Assembly: GCF_030053415.1 (NCBI RefSeq)
Contig: NZ_JASGBJ010000002.1
Location: forward strand, 992,001-1,056,000
Reading direction: 5' to 3'
Length of the DNA stretch: 64,000 bases
From: Marinobacter sp. CHS3-4
GTDB taxonomy: Bacteria > Pseudomonadota > Gammaproteobacteria > Pseudomonadales > Oleiphilaceae
Below are positions 28,024 through 36,434 of the stretch, one piece after another (the first letter of the stretch is position 1; each line of letters starts with the position of its first letter). The notes under the pieces are model-generated. The model searched no databases and was not told the origin of the DNA. It saw only the letters and a program-made list of their open reading frames with translations. Position numbers and translations under genes: made by a program.

Positions 28024-28794
28024 TCAGTTCCCGTACTGTTGGTTCAGGTATTTGAGTATCCGTGCCGACTCAAACAACCGCTCACCCGTATTCGGATCTT
28101 CGAGATAAGGAACCTGTACCCGTTTGTGAATCTGGAAAAATTCATCCCGTTTACCGCCGGGAATGGGTGTGTAGGGGCCGGGCTTGATTCGCTGCTTTGC
28201 CGGGCCAAGCTCGGTCCAGTGCTCTTTTCCCAGGTTGTGCAGCGTGTAGGGAATTTCCAGCTCGCACAGTCGTTCTCTCACTAGCCTGGAGTAGGGGCTG
28301 CCCTCGAAGCTCCATAGATGCAACGGCTGCCCGACAGCTTTGGCCGGGCTGGCTCGCAGGCCACGCAAGGCACTGGCCGCCGAAGCCAGTGAACCGAGTG
28401 CGGGCTGATGAACCTTGCCCCGATAGTATTTAGGAACCGGGCGTTTGGCGTAGGTCTGAAAGAGATACTCGATGATCGCTTCCGATTCATAGAGCACGGT
28501 ACCGGTATTTTCATCCGACAACAGCGGGAACTGTTGTTTGCCACCGAGGGCTTCGGCCTCGCTGCGAAACTTATGGCCTCCTTTCGGGCACGGACGAATT
28601 TCCACGTCCAGGTGCAGCGCCGTCAGCGCTTCCCGAACCCGTCGGCAGTATGGGCAGGCTTCCATGTCATAAAGCACCAGCGGTTTTTCAGGTTGAACAA
28701 CCGGCCGCACCACCAGGCAACCCCGCCATGCGGTCAGAGAAGAGGTCGCTACCGAGCCCAGTACGTTCAGGTTATGGGTAATCGCATTGATCAT
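28024..28794 (-). CDS. Protein with two glutathione S-transferase N-terminal (thioredoxin-fold) domains
   Basis: A 256-residue protein with two tandem GST_N/thioredoxin-like domains. The first has an intact CPYC redox motif (MEACPYCRRVREAL) and the second a degenerate SPYS (EGSPYSRLVRERL). Both carry the VPYL/FPLL and E-S-(E/A)-x-I glutathione-site pattern (LYESEAIIEYL, LFESARILKYL). The usual helical GST C domain is absent. A role in disulfide or glutathione chemistry is inferred. It ends 50 bases before the Tat-exported reductase gene. Confidence 0.82.
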   Translation of the reverse strand: MINAITHNLNVLGSVATSSLTAWRGCLVVRPVVQPEKPLVLYDMEACPYCRRVREALTALHLDVEIRPCPKGGHKFRSEAEALGGKQQFPLLSDENTGTVLYESEAIIEYLFQTYAKRPVPKYYRGKVHQPALGSLASAASALRGLRASPAKAVGQPLHLWSFEGSPYSRLVRERLCELEIPYTLHNLGKEHWTELGPAKQRIKPGPYTPIPGGKRDEFFQIHKRVQVPYLEDPNTGERLFESARILKYLNQQYGN

Positions 28795-28941
28795 GAATCT
28801 ATCCTTTTACACAAAGTAACAAAACCGCAATACAAACAAGGTTCCTACTGGCATTTTTTAACGTCATGTAGAGCCAATCCACATAGTACGCTGAACCAAT
28901 ATGGGCTATTGTTAACCTAAATCGACTTGTCAGGCCAACCC

Positions 28942-30540
28942 ATGACGACGCCAGCAGCCAAAAACCGCTCTATTATGGAGTCACGAAGCGCTTTTCGCGC
29001 TTTTGGAGGACAGTCTGCAAAAGCGCGTTTCAACCGTGTTGCGCTTTCTATCGCCCTAACACTGGGCATGGGCTTTACATCGTTTGCGACCGCAGAAGAC
29101 GCTACGCCCTCAGCCCCGGCAAAATCGATCAAAACCTGGAGCAGCCAGGTAAAAGACTACGCAGAGCGGTCATTAAACAGCGACGAAGCTCTGAGCATGG
29201 CTGCCATCCCACTGAATGGACCAGGCATCGAGCAGTACATCAATGCTGACCAGCTGATGAGCCCCGGTTCCATCATGAAACTGTTGACCACCTACGCGGC
29301 GCTGGAGCTGTTAGGGCCAAGTTACCACTGGGAAACCCGCTTTCTGACAGATGGTTCATTGCAAGGCGATACACTGGACGGCAATCTGTATGTCGATATG
29401 GGTGGCGACCCCAAGCTAACCATCGAACGACTCTGGACCGTGCTCAGCGAGCTTCGCGGTATGGGCATCAGCCATATTAACGGTGACCTGGTGCTGGATG
29501 GCGATGTATTTCAGCTGTCGGACGAAGCACCCTCCTTCAAGGACAATGGCGACAATCCCAACGCCCCGTTTCTGGTTCAGCCATCCCCTTACCTCAGCAA
29601 CCTGAACCTGATTCACTTTCAGGTGCGTTCCGACGAGCGCGGCACGCAGGCGTGGAGTGCCCCGAATCTGCCCGAAGTCATTCTGGATAACCGGGTGACT
29701 TCCAGTGCCGAGGCGCCCTGCCCGCCTCGCCGTTATTTCGAGTGGGAGCCGGTCTTTCACGACGACGGCCGAGTTACTGTCCGGGTAAACGGTGAACTGC
29801 CAAAAGGCTGCCGCACCTCTGCCTATCTGTCGCTTCTCCCTCATGAGCAATACACCGCCTCCATGATTCGTTCATTGCTGACGGATATGAACATTGAGCT
29901 GAAGGGCGAGAACCGGCTAGAGGCGACACCTGAAGACGCCCGCCTGCTGCTGACCACCTCGTCGCCCGATCTCGTGGCGATGGTTCGGGACATCAATAAG
30001 TGGAGCAGCAACGTAATGGCGCGTCAGCTTTTGCTGACCATTGGCGCTGCCAACCGTCTCGAGGAAGACAACGACGACCGCGTAGCCGGTATTCGGGCCA
30101 TCGAGGAATGGCTGAGCGCCAAGGGCATCAACACAGCCGGTCTGGTCATTGAAAATGGCGCCGGTCTGACAAGGGAAGGCCGCATTACCGCGCGCCAGGG
30201 CGCTCAGATTCTCCAGCACGCCTGGAACAGCCCGTTTTCTGCAGACCTGATGGCCTCCCTTCCACTAATCGGCATGGACGGCACCATGGCCCGACGGCTT
30301 CGTGATACCGGCATGGATGGCGAAGGCCGAATCAAGACCGGTTATCTGGAAAACGTGCGTTCCATTGCCGGCTATACCCGCGACGACACCGACACCACCT
30401 GGGCCGTTGTCGGCATGGTCAACAACAATCCGGCCTGGAACGGTCAAGCAGTGCTCGACCGCATTCTCTACTCGCTGCACTTCCGACCGCCGACGGGCAC
30501 TACCCTCTCTCGCGCCCAATCCAACACTGCGATTCAATAG
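28942..30540 (+). CDS. dacB: D-alanyl-D-alanine carboxypeptidase/endopeptidase (PBP4, class C)
   Basis: A periplasmic low-molecular-weight penicillin-binding protein that trims or cleaves peptidoglycan crosslinks. The active-site triad is complete: SxxK in SPGSIMKLL, SxN in KWSSNVMARQ, and KTG in RIKTGYLENV. The large inserted domain typical of PBP4 lies between the first two. A hydrophobic signal (FNRVALSIALTLGMGFTSFA) follows a basic N terminus. The start is uncertain: TTG 28927, ATG 28942 and ATG 28975 are all in frame and none has a strong Shine-Dalgarno. Confidence 0.9.
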   Translation: MTTPAAKNRSIMESRSAFRAFGGQSAKARFNRVALSIALTLGMGFTSFATAEDATPSAPAKSIKTWSSQVKDYAERSLNSDEALSMAAIPLNGPGIEQYINADQLMSPGSIMKLLTTYAALELLGPSYHWETRFLTDGSLQGDTLDGNLYVDMGGDPKLTIERLWTVLSELRGMGISHINGDLVLDGDVFQLSDEAPSFKDNGDNPNAPFLVQPSPYLSNLNLIHFQVRSDERGTQAWSAPNLPEVILDNRVTSSAEAPCPPRRYFEWEPVFHDDGRVTVRVNGELPKGCRTSAYLSLLPHEQYTASMIRSLLTDMNIELKGENRLEATPEDARLLLTTSSPDLVAMVRDINKWSSNVMARQLLLTIGAANRLEEDNDDRVAGIRAIEEWLSAKGINTAGLVIENGAGLTREGRITARQGAQILQHAWNSPFSADLMASLPLIGMDGTMARRLRDTGMDGEGRIKTGYLENVRSIAGYTRDDTDTTWAVVGMVNNNPAWNGQAVLDRILYSLHFRPPTGTTLSRAQSNTAIQ

Positions 30541-30544
30541 ACAT

Positions 30545-30570
30545 AAAAAAGCCCCGGGGTTTCCGGGGCA
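30545..30570 (-). terminator. Hairpin downstream of dacB, T-tract on the minus strand
   Basis: GCCCCGG and CCGGGGC form a perfect stem. The tract of six A residues lies before it on the + strand, so the terminator geometry is correct for leftward transcription, although the adjacent genes both run rightward. It may still stop dacB transcripts weakly in the other direction. Confidence 0.6.
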
Positions 30571-30700
30571 AGACTCTTCTCAACGCTCAAATAAAACCAC
30601 TTTGTAGTACGAAGAACATGTCGCTTTCGGATCACTTGTGTCCCCATCCGATCAGCCTTATGGTTCGTAAAGATCGGTATCCGTTCCAGAGGCGCACGCC

Positions 30701-31600
30701 ATGTTTCAATCCTTATTCAACCGGCTGGTCATCGTCCTGATTTTCCTCCTATCGCTGGCAGGTTGCAGCTCCACAAAGCTGGCCTACCGTTACGCTGACT
30801 GGGGTATTGTCTGGTGGGTTGAAGACTACATACCGATGACGGATGAGCAGGAAGCACAGCTGGAGAAAGACATTGTTGAACTGCGTCAATGGCATTGCAG
30901 TTCCGAGCTACCTCGTTATTCTTCCTGGCTCTCAGAGCTCAAGCAGGACGTCCGTTCTGGCGAACTGCAACGCGACACGGTGGCCCATCATCAGGAGCAG
31001 CTGTTTTCTTTTTTCCTGCCTATTGCTGACCGGGCAAAACCCGCTGCATCGCGCCTGTTGGCAAGCCTGACTGACGATCAGGTCGAAGCCCTCGCCAACA
31101 ACATGGACGAAAGCCAGCAGAAGCTGGAAGAAGAATTCCTGAAGGAGGATCCGAAACAGACCCGCCAGGCACGCGCAGAAAGAACGCAGGAACGCGTGGA
31201 ACGTTGGCTGGGCGATCTGAATGAACAACAGGTGACCATTGTCGAAAAATGGTCGGAAAATCGGGGCCGGCAGACAGAGATATGGCTGGAGGGTCGCCGC
31301 AATTGGCAAAAGGCGTTACTCGAAACGTTGGACCAACGGGAAGAGGCGGCTTTTAAAGACCAGGTCGCCTATCTTATTGATAACAACGCCGAGGTACGCG
31401 GCCCACGCTATCAACAGATGATGAACGAAAGCCGTGTGGCTATGGCCGAGCTGATGACGTCGTTGCTCGAGCGTGCAGACCCGGAGCAACTGGATTTTCT
31501 GCTGGACCGCGCATCAACGCTGCGCGGCGACTTCAATACCCTCGCCTGCAATGACGAGAGTATTGAAGAGGGGCGTACGGAACAGGTCGGCCAACTTTGA
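30701..31600 (+). CDS. DUF6279 family lipoprotein
   Basis: A predicted lipoprotein: the signal peptide ends in the lipobox LSLAGCSS, with Cys at about residue 22. The mature part begins YRYADWGIVWWVEDYIPMTD, typical of DUF6279, and continues as charged helices rich in Glu, Gln and Arg, likely coiled coil. The function is unknown. AGAGG precedes the ATG. Confidence 0.85.
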   Translation: MFQSLFNRLVIVLIFLLSLAGCSSTKLAYRYADWGIVWWVEDYIPMTDEQEAQLEKDIVELRQWHCSSELPRYSSWLSELKQDVRSGELQRDTVAHHQEQLFSFFLPIADRAKPAASRLLASLTDDQVEALANNMDESQQKLEEEFLKEDPKQTRQARAERTQERVERWLGDLNEQQVTIVEKWSENRGRQTEIWLEGRRNWQKALLETLDQREEAAFKDQVAYLIDNNAEVRGPRYQQMMNESRVAMAELMTSLLERADPEQLDFLLDRASTLRGDFNTLACNDESIEEGRTEQVGQL

Positions 31601-31610
31601 GCATCCGATC

Positions 31611-32381
31611 TTAAATAGTCAGATACCCACCATCCACATTAATACAGGTACCGGTGGTGTAGCTGGAGGCCCCGGACGCGAGATACAGCACCGTTCCAGC
31701 CATTTCTTCCGGATCGGCTACCCGCTTCATGGGTATATGGGCCATCGCCTGCTTCTTGATAGATTCGTTGCTGGTCAGCGCACTGGCAAATTTGGTATCG
31801 GTCAGACCCGGCAGCAGCGCGTTAACACGCACCTTCTGCTGACCAAGCTCCATCGCAAACGAGCGCGTCATAGAGATCACTGCCGCCTTGGTGACAGAAT
31901 AGATTCCCTGGTAATGTCCCGGATTCACCCCGTTGACGGATGCCACGTTGATGATGGACCCACCCCCCGCTTTTTTCATCATCTGGGCGCCGCGGGCGCA
32001 CATGAAGAAATAGCCCCGAATATTCACATCCACGGTCTTGTGATAAGCGCCAAGGTCCGTGTCTTCGATCGGGCCAAAATAAGGGTTGGCGGCCGCATTG
32101 TTCACCAACACGTCGAGCTTGCCGTGGGTGGTCTGGATGTGCTCCCAGATCGCTTCGATCTGATCCATCTCGCCGATGTGGCAGGCATAAGCTTCAGCAC
32201 TGCCACCGTCTTCGCGGATGCTGCTGGCCACCGCTTCGCAACCCTCGATTTTACGGCTGCTGACAATCACATGGGCGCCATAAGCCGCCAGGGTGCGAGC
32301 TATGCTCTCACCAATACCGCGGCTTGCACCGGTGATGAGGGCAACTTTGCCCGTCATATCGAACAGATCAGGTTTGCTCAT
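31611..32381 (-). CDS. SDR family oxidoreductase in the ACAD11-like cluster
   Basis: A classical SDR with the cofactor motif ALITGASRGIGESIA, the NNAAANPYFG segment and catalytic YSVTKAAVI; the C terminus (SYTTGTCINVDGGYL) is typical. It is the last gene of the leftward cluster. A 3-hydroxyacyl or keto/hydroxy interconversion is plausible from the neighbours. The ATG at 32381 has GAGG eight bases upstream, while the longer frame starts at a TTG. It lies 28 bases after the histidine phosphatase gene. Confidence 0.9.
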   Translation of the reverse strand: MSKPDLFDMTGKVALITGASRGIGESIARTLAAYGAHVIVSSRKIEGCEAVASSIREDGGSAEAYACHIGEMDQIEAIWEHIQTTHGKLDVLVNNAAANPYFGPIEDTDLGAYHKTVDVNIRGYFFMCARGAQMMKKAGGGSIINVASVNGVNPGHYQGIYSVTKAAVISMTRSFAMELGQQKVRVNALLPGLTDTKFASALTSNESIKKQAMAHIPMKRVADPEEMAGTVLYLASGASSYTTGTCINVDGGYLTI

Positions 32382-32409
32382 GACATACCTCAAAGACTGA
32401 TAGTTTGTT

Positions 32410-33099
32410 TTATCGGAAAGTGATCAGAGACGGATCTTCCGCCTCCAGGTGACTGTAATTATTAAACACTGCGAGGGTGCGACGCGCCCCGGAGTAGAGG
32501 ACCCGGGAGACACTGGAGTTGGCGATCACACTGTTCATCTCGAGGGTTTTACGATCATCCAGATTTAAAAGATGTCGGGCGATCACCGCAATGGGTCCGC
32601 CGGAAGTAGAGACCAGAACATCACCGCCGTCGACGTACTCGATCAGCTCGTCCAGCGCAGTGATGACGCGGGACTGAAACGCAGACCAGCTCTCGGCATA
32701 CTCATCCGAATGCTCACCGCTCACCCAGCGTCCCATCGCCTGCTCGAACACCTGCTGGAACGCGGTGGCCGGTTTCGGAAAAGCGGCAAGATCCCGGGCC
32801 ATTCGGTCCCGGTCGGCCCACTCGGGACGGAACCGCTCAACAACTTCGGTGTGGTCGAACTCGTTGAACCCTTCCACAGCCTGCATGCTGGGCAGGCTGT
32901 CGCCATAACCACCTGTAATGGCCTCAACGGTTTCCCGATGACGCTCCATGTTGCCGCCAAACACGGCGGTCGGGGCAACTTTGCCCTTCAGCCAACGACC
33001 GAGCACCCGGCCCTGCTCCCAGCCTTTCGCTGACAGCTGATCGTAGTTTTCCTTGCCAAAGCTGGCCTGGCCATGGCGAATCAGATAGATGGTCGCCAT
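32410..33099 (-). CDS. Histidine phosphatase family protein in the ACAD11-like cluster
   Basis: A cytoplasmic phosphoglycerate-mutase-like phosphatase. The active-site motif is YLIRHGQASFG, with the second His-bearing region replaced by the VLVSTSGGPIAVIAR block seen in many SixA/GpmB-like relatives. No signal peptide is present. Its ATG overlaps the stop of the kinase gene by one base (TAATG), so kinase and phosphatase are translationally coupled. Removing phosphate from a phosphorylated acyl intermediate or side product is a reasonable guess. Confidence 0.88.
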   Translation of the reverse strand: MATIYLIRHGQASFGKENYDQLSAKGWEQGRVLGRWLKGKVAPTAVFGGNMERHRETVEAITGGYGDSLPSMQAVEGFNEFDHTEVVERFRPEWADRDRMARDLAAFPKPATAFQQVFEQAMGRWVSGEHSDEYAESWSAFQSRVITALDELIEYVDGGDVLVSTSGGPIAVIARHLLNLDDRKTLEMNSVIANSSVSRVLYSGARRTLAVFNNYSHLEAEDPSLITFR

Positions 33100-34163
33100 T
33101 ACAGATCGCTCGCTTCAATCAGCCGCTGACAGCGTTTCTCCAGATAGTTGGCCGCATGACCGAAGGCAGCAAACCGCTTGTCTTTGGTCTGACCGTGGTA
33201 GAACCGGTAGTAAATCTGCTGAACGATCACCGCAAGGCGGAACAGGCCATAGATTTCATAGAAATCGAAGTTGTCGATCTTCAGCCCGGATTTCTCCGCG
33301 TAGTAAGCGACCACTTCCTTGCGAGTCAGCATGCCTGGCTGATGCGTCGGCTGGCGACGCAGCATCTGGAACGGGCCTTCATCATCCGCCTGAATCCAAT
33401 AAGCCAGGCTGTTGCCCAGATCCATCAATGGGTCACCGATGGTGGCCATTTCCCAATCCAGCACACCCACCACTTCGAACGGGTTATCCGGGTTCAGCAC
33501 CACGTTGTCGAAGCGGTAGTCGTTGTGGATAACCACCTGGGCGACGTCTTCCGGCATTTTATCTTCCAGCCAGCCCATCACCTGCTCGAAATCACCGACG
33601 TCGTCTGTTTTGGCCTTGCGAAAGCGGTCGCTCCAACCGCGAATCTGGCGCTCAACATAACCCGCGCCCTTACCCAGTTTGTCCAGCCCGGTGGCCTTGG
33701 CATCCACTTGATGAAGATCCACCAGCTTGTCGATCACGTTCAGGCATAGCTTGCGGGTGTCAGCCTCGCTGAGTTCCAGGTCTTTGGGGAAATCCTGGCG
33801 CAGAATGATGCCTTTCAGCCGCTCCATCACGTAAAAATCGCAACCGAGTACATCATGATCGTCACAGATCGCGACAATGTCGGGGACGTAAGGGTAGACC
33901 GGCTTCAGCGCACGCATCACCTTCGCTTCCCTCAGCATATCGTGAGCGGACTTGGCAATTTTTCCGAACGGCGGGCGGCGCAGAACGTAGGATCGTTCGC
34001 CGTAATCCACCTGATAGGTCAGGTTGGAGGCACCACCGGGGTATTGCTTGATCTCCGGGCTGCCCTCCAGATCCGGAATGGCCTGCTTCATGAAGCGGTC
34101 AACGACGGCAACATCCAGTTCTTCACCTTCACGAATATCGACCGCCTGATCAATCTGAGTCAT
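33099..34163 (-). CDS. APH-fold phosphotransferase (ACAD10/11 kinase-like)
   Basis: A kinase of the aminoglycoside phosphotransferase fold. The N lobe has YPGGASNLTYQVDYGERSYV then LRRPPFGK, matching the kinase half of animal ACAD11. The catalytic loop is VIHNDYRFDNVVL, and the metal-binding motif is GVLDWEMATIGDPLMDLGN. In ACAD10/11 and the bacterial LvaA, such kinases phosphorylate 4-hydroxyacyl-CoA or hydroxy acids. The physical link here with an ACAD11-like dehydrogenase gene supports a similar role, although substrate and product are not proven. Confidence 0.85.
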   Translation of the reverse strand: MTQIDQAVDIREGEELDVAVVDRFMKQAIPDLEGSPEIKQYPGGASNLTYQVDYGERSYVLRRPPFGKIAKSAHDMLREAKVMRALKPVYPYVPDIVAICDDHDVLGCDFYVMERLKGIILRQDFPKDLELSEADTRKLCLNVIDKLVDLHQVDAKATGLDKLGKGAGYVERQIRGWSDRFRKAKTDDVGDFEQVMGWLEDKMPEDVAQVVIHNDYRFDNVVLNPDNPFEVVGVLDWEMATIGDPLMDLGNSLAYWIQADDEGPFQMLRRQPTHQPGMLTRKEVVAYYAEKSGLKIDNFDFYEIYGLFRLAVIVQQIYYRFYHGQTKDKRFAAFGHAANYLEKRCQRLIEASDL

Positions 34164-34214
34164 TAAGGACTCTCCTCTTTTCTTGCTTTTTATCCGGTGT
34201 TGGCCAGATAGAAG

Positions 34215-35030
34215 TTAAGCAGCACCGCCCATCTTTTTCATCCAACGCTTGCTTTCCTTCTGCATCAACCAGTCAAACGCCTTGGGTGCGTGGCGTTTGA
34301 GCACCCACATCCGGCGTTCTCTGGCGTGTGGCAGCACCCAGAAGTCACCGTTTTTAACGGCCCGGAAAACGTCGTCGGCGACGTCTTCGGCGGTGATGTC
34401 AGAACGCTTCATCAGCTTGTTGATGTTCTGCTGAACACCGGGAATTTCGGAGCGCATGGTGCTGGCGAGGTTGGTCTGGAAAAACGCAGGACAGACGCAA
34501 CTGACGTGAATACCGCTATAACGAAGCTCTTGGCTCAGGGTTTCCGACAGCGCTATGACACCGGCTTTGGACACGTTGTAGCTGTTCATCAACGGCGCCA
34601 GCATCAGGCCCGCCATGGAGGCCACGTTCACAAACGCACCAGCGCCCTGCTTCTTGAACTGCGGCGTGAAGGCTTTGCAACCACGAACGACGCCCAGCAC
34701 GTTGATGTCCATGATCCATTCCCAGTCAGCCATGGTGGTGTCTTCGATGGAGCCTGCCGAGGCAACGCCGGCGTTGTTGACGACCACGTCTACACCGCCC
34801 CATTTGTTGGTGAGCTCATCGCAGATTTGTTCCAGATCGGTCAGACGCCGCACGTCACACTCGACGAAGTAACCCTCGCCGCCTGCGTTGTTCAACTCCT
34901 GCTCAACCAGCACACCCTGATCCGGGTTAATGTCCCCGATACAGACTTTGGCGCCTTCCTTCGCGTACCGTAATGCAATCGCGCGGCCCAGGCCACTGGC
35001 GCCGCCGGTAATAAATACTCGTTGTGTCAT
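34215..35030 (-). CDS. SDR family oxidoreductase in the ACAD11-like cluster
   Basis: A 271-residue SDR with the cofactor motif FITGGASGLGRAIAL, NNAGVASAGSIED and catalytic YNVSKAGVIALSE. The C-terminal extension (WVLPHARERRMWVLKRHAPK) is seen in SDRs near fatty-acid catabolic genes. It may oxidise or reduce a hydroxyl or keto group on the acyl chain before or after phosphorylation. It lies between the acyl-CoA dehydrogenase and the kinase genes, with about 50 to 70 bases on each side. Confidence 0.88.
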   Translation of the reverse strand: MTQRVFITGGASGLGRAIALRYAKEGAKVCIGDINPDQGVLVEQELNNAGGEGYFVECDVRRLTDLEQICDELTNKWGGVDVVVNNAGVASAGSIEDTTMADWEWIMDINVLGVVRGCKAFTPQFKKQGAGAFVNVASMAGLMLAPLMNSYNVSKAGVIALSETLSQELRYSGIHVSCVCPAFFQTNLASTMRSEIPGVQQNINKLMKRSDITAEDVADDVFRAVKNGDFWVLPHARERRMWVLKRHAPKAFDWLMQKESKRWMKKMGGAA

Positions 35031-35103
35031 ATTGGCCTATTCCTCGATTATAAATTCTGAGTTCGCCTTAGCTTCGCCCTGGCGTGAAAATCACAGGCCG
35101 TTC

Positions 35104-36315
35104 TCAGCTTCGATACTTGGCCAACTCAAGACGAGTCACCATCGCCCGGTGGACCTCGTCCGGGCCATCCGCCAGCCGCAGAACCCGCGCGTAGGCGAAC
35201 AGCTGGGTCAGCGGGAAGTCTTCATCACTGACGCCTGCCCCACCATGAATCTGAATCGCGTCGTCGACAATCTGCTGCAGCATGTTCGGAATGACCGCTT
35301 TGATCATGGACACTTCCTGCAGCGCGCCAGAAATACCCTTGGTGTCCAACGCCCAGGCGCATTTCAGCGTCAGCAGACGAGCCTGCTCAATGTTCATACG
35401 GGCGTTGGCAATAATGTCGACATTACCGCCCAGCTTCGCAATCGGGCGACCAAAGGCTTCGCGACTGGTGGCCCGCTTGATCAGCAATTCAAGCGTGCGT
35501 TCCGCCGCGCCGATCGCCCGCATGCAGTGATGTACGCGGCCAGGACCAAGGCGGCCCTGTGCGATTTCAAACCCACGACCCGGTCCGGCAATAAAAGCAC
35601 TTTTCGGAAGTCGCACGTTGTCGAACTTCACAACACCATGGCCATAGGGCTCGTCGTAGGCACCAAACACCGGCAGCATGCGTTCAACCGTAACACCCGG
35701 GGTATCCAGCGGCACCAATACCATGGAATGACGACGGTGTTTGTGGCCATCGGGATCTGTCAGCCCCATAAAGATGGCAACTTTGCAGTCCGGGTGGCCA
35801 ACCCCGGTGCTCCACCATTTGCGACCATTGAGAACCACCTCATCGCCTTCGACAATTGCGGTAGCTTCCATATTGGTTGCGTCAGAGGAGGCGACGGCTG
35901 GCTCAGTCATACAAAAGGCAGAGCGAACTTCGCCGCTTTGCAGTTTCGGCAACCATTGGGCTTTCTGCTCTTCCGAGCCGTAGTGAATCAGTACTTCCAT
36001 ATTGCCGGTATCCGGCGCATTGCAGTTGAAGATCTCGGGTGCAATAAAGCTTCGCCCGGTCTCTTCTGCAATCAGGGCATAGTCCGAGTTCAGCAAGCCA
36101 CAACCATGCTCTTCATCCGGAAAGAACATGTTCCAAAGACCTTCAGCTTTTGCCTTGGCTTTCAGCTCTTTAATGATCGGCAGTACCACCCAGCGGTTTT
36201 CCTGAGCCATCAGCTCGCGATGGTATTCTTCCTCTATCGGGAAAATCTCTTTCTCCATAAAGGCTTTGACGCGCTTCAGGTAATCCTGGCCCTTTTCAGA
36301 AATCGTAAAATCCAT
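35104..36315 (-). CDS. Acyl-CoA dehydrogenase, ACAD11-like
   Basis: A 403-residue flavin acyl-CoA dehydrogenase. The FAD and substrate segments include SAFCMTEPAVASSDATNME, GRKWWSTGVGHP and RLGPGRVHHCMRAIGAAER. The stretches YALIAEETGRSFIAPEIFNC and APDTGNMEVL are closely similar to the dehydrogenase half of ACAD11. In that family the enzyme acts on 4-phosphoacyl-CoA and yields an enoyl-CoA. It is the first gene of the leftward cluster and is divergent from a LysR gene. Confidence 0.9.
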   Translation of the reverse strand: MDFTISEKGQDYLKRVKAFMEKEIFPIEEEYHRELMAQENRWVVLPIIKELKAKAKAEGLWNMFFPDEEHGCGLLNSDYALIAEETGRSFIAPEIFNCNAPDTGNMEVLIHYGSEEQKAQWLPKLQSGEVRSAFCMTEPAVASSDATNMEATAIVEGDEVVLNGRKWWSTGVGHPDCKVAIFMGLTDPDGHKHRRHSMVLVPLDTPGVTVERMLPVFGAYDEPYGHGVVKFDNVRLPKSAFIAGPGRGFEIAQGRLGPGRVHHCMRAIGAAERTLELLIKRATSREAFGRPIAKLGGNVDIIANARMNIEQARLLTLKCAWALDTKGISGALQEVSMIKAVIPNMLQQIVDDAIQIHGGAGVSDEDFPLTQLFAYARVLRLADGPDEVHRAMVTRLELAKYRS

Positions 36316-36405
36316 CGGGGTGTCCTCACGGTTTTGGTCAATATGGAAACAGTCTAGATTTGTCTATACTATTACGCGACTGAATTTTTCTTATCTTCCA
36401 TCATA

Positions 36406-36421
36406 AAGAATAGTAATTCTT
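36406..36421 (+). promoter_or_regulatory. Perfect palindrome abutting the LysR ribosome-binding site
   Basis: AAGAAT, 4 bases, ATTCTT. It ends at the first base before GGAGG, the Shine-Dalgarno of the LysR gene, in the divergent region with the acyl-CoA dehydrogenase gene. It could be an autoregulatory operator. Confidence 0.4.
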
Positions 36422-36434
36422 GGAGGGATAACAC

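Noticed and set aside
31473-32423. 316-codon open frame antisense to an SDR gene
   Set aside because: It crosses the end of the lipoprotein gene and the whole SDR gene; only the SDR strand shows family motifs.
34930-36357. 475-codon open frame antisense to the acyl-CoA dehydrogenase gene
   Set aside because: It is the mirror frame of a clear dehydrogenase gene; the translated sequence has no family features and is rich in His, Arg and Gln as expected of a shadow frame.
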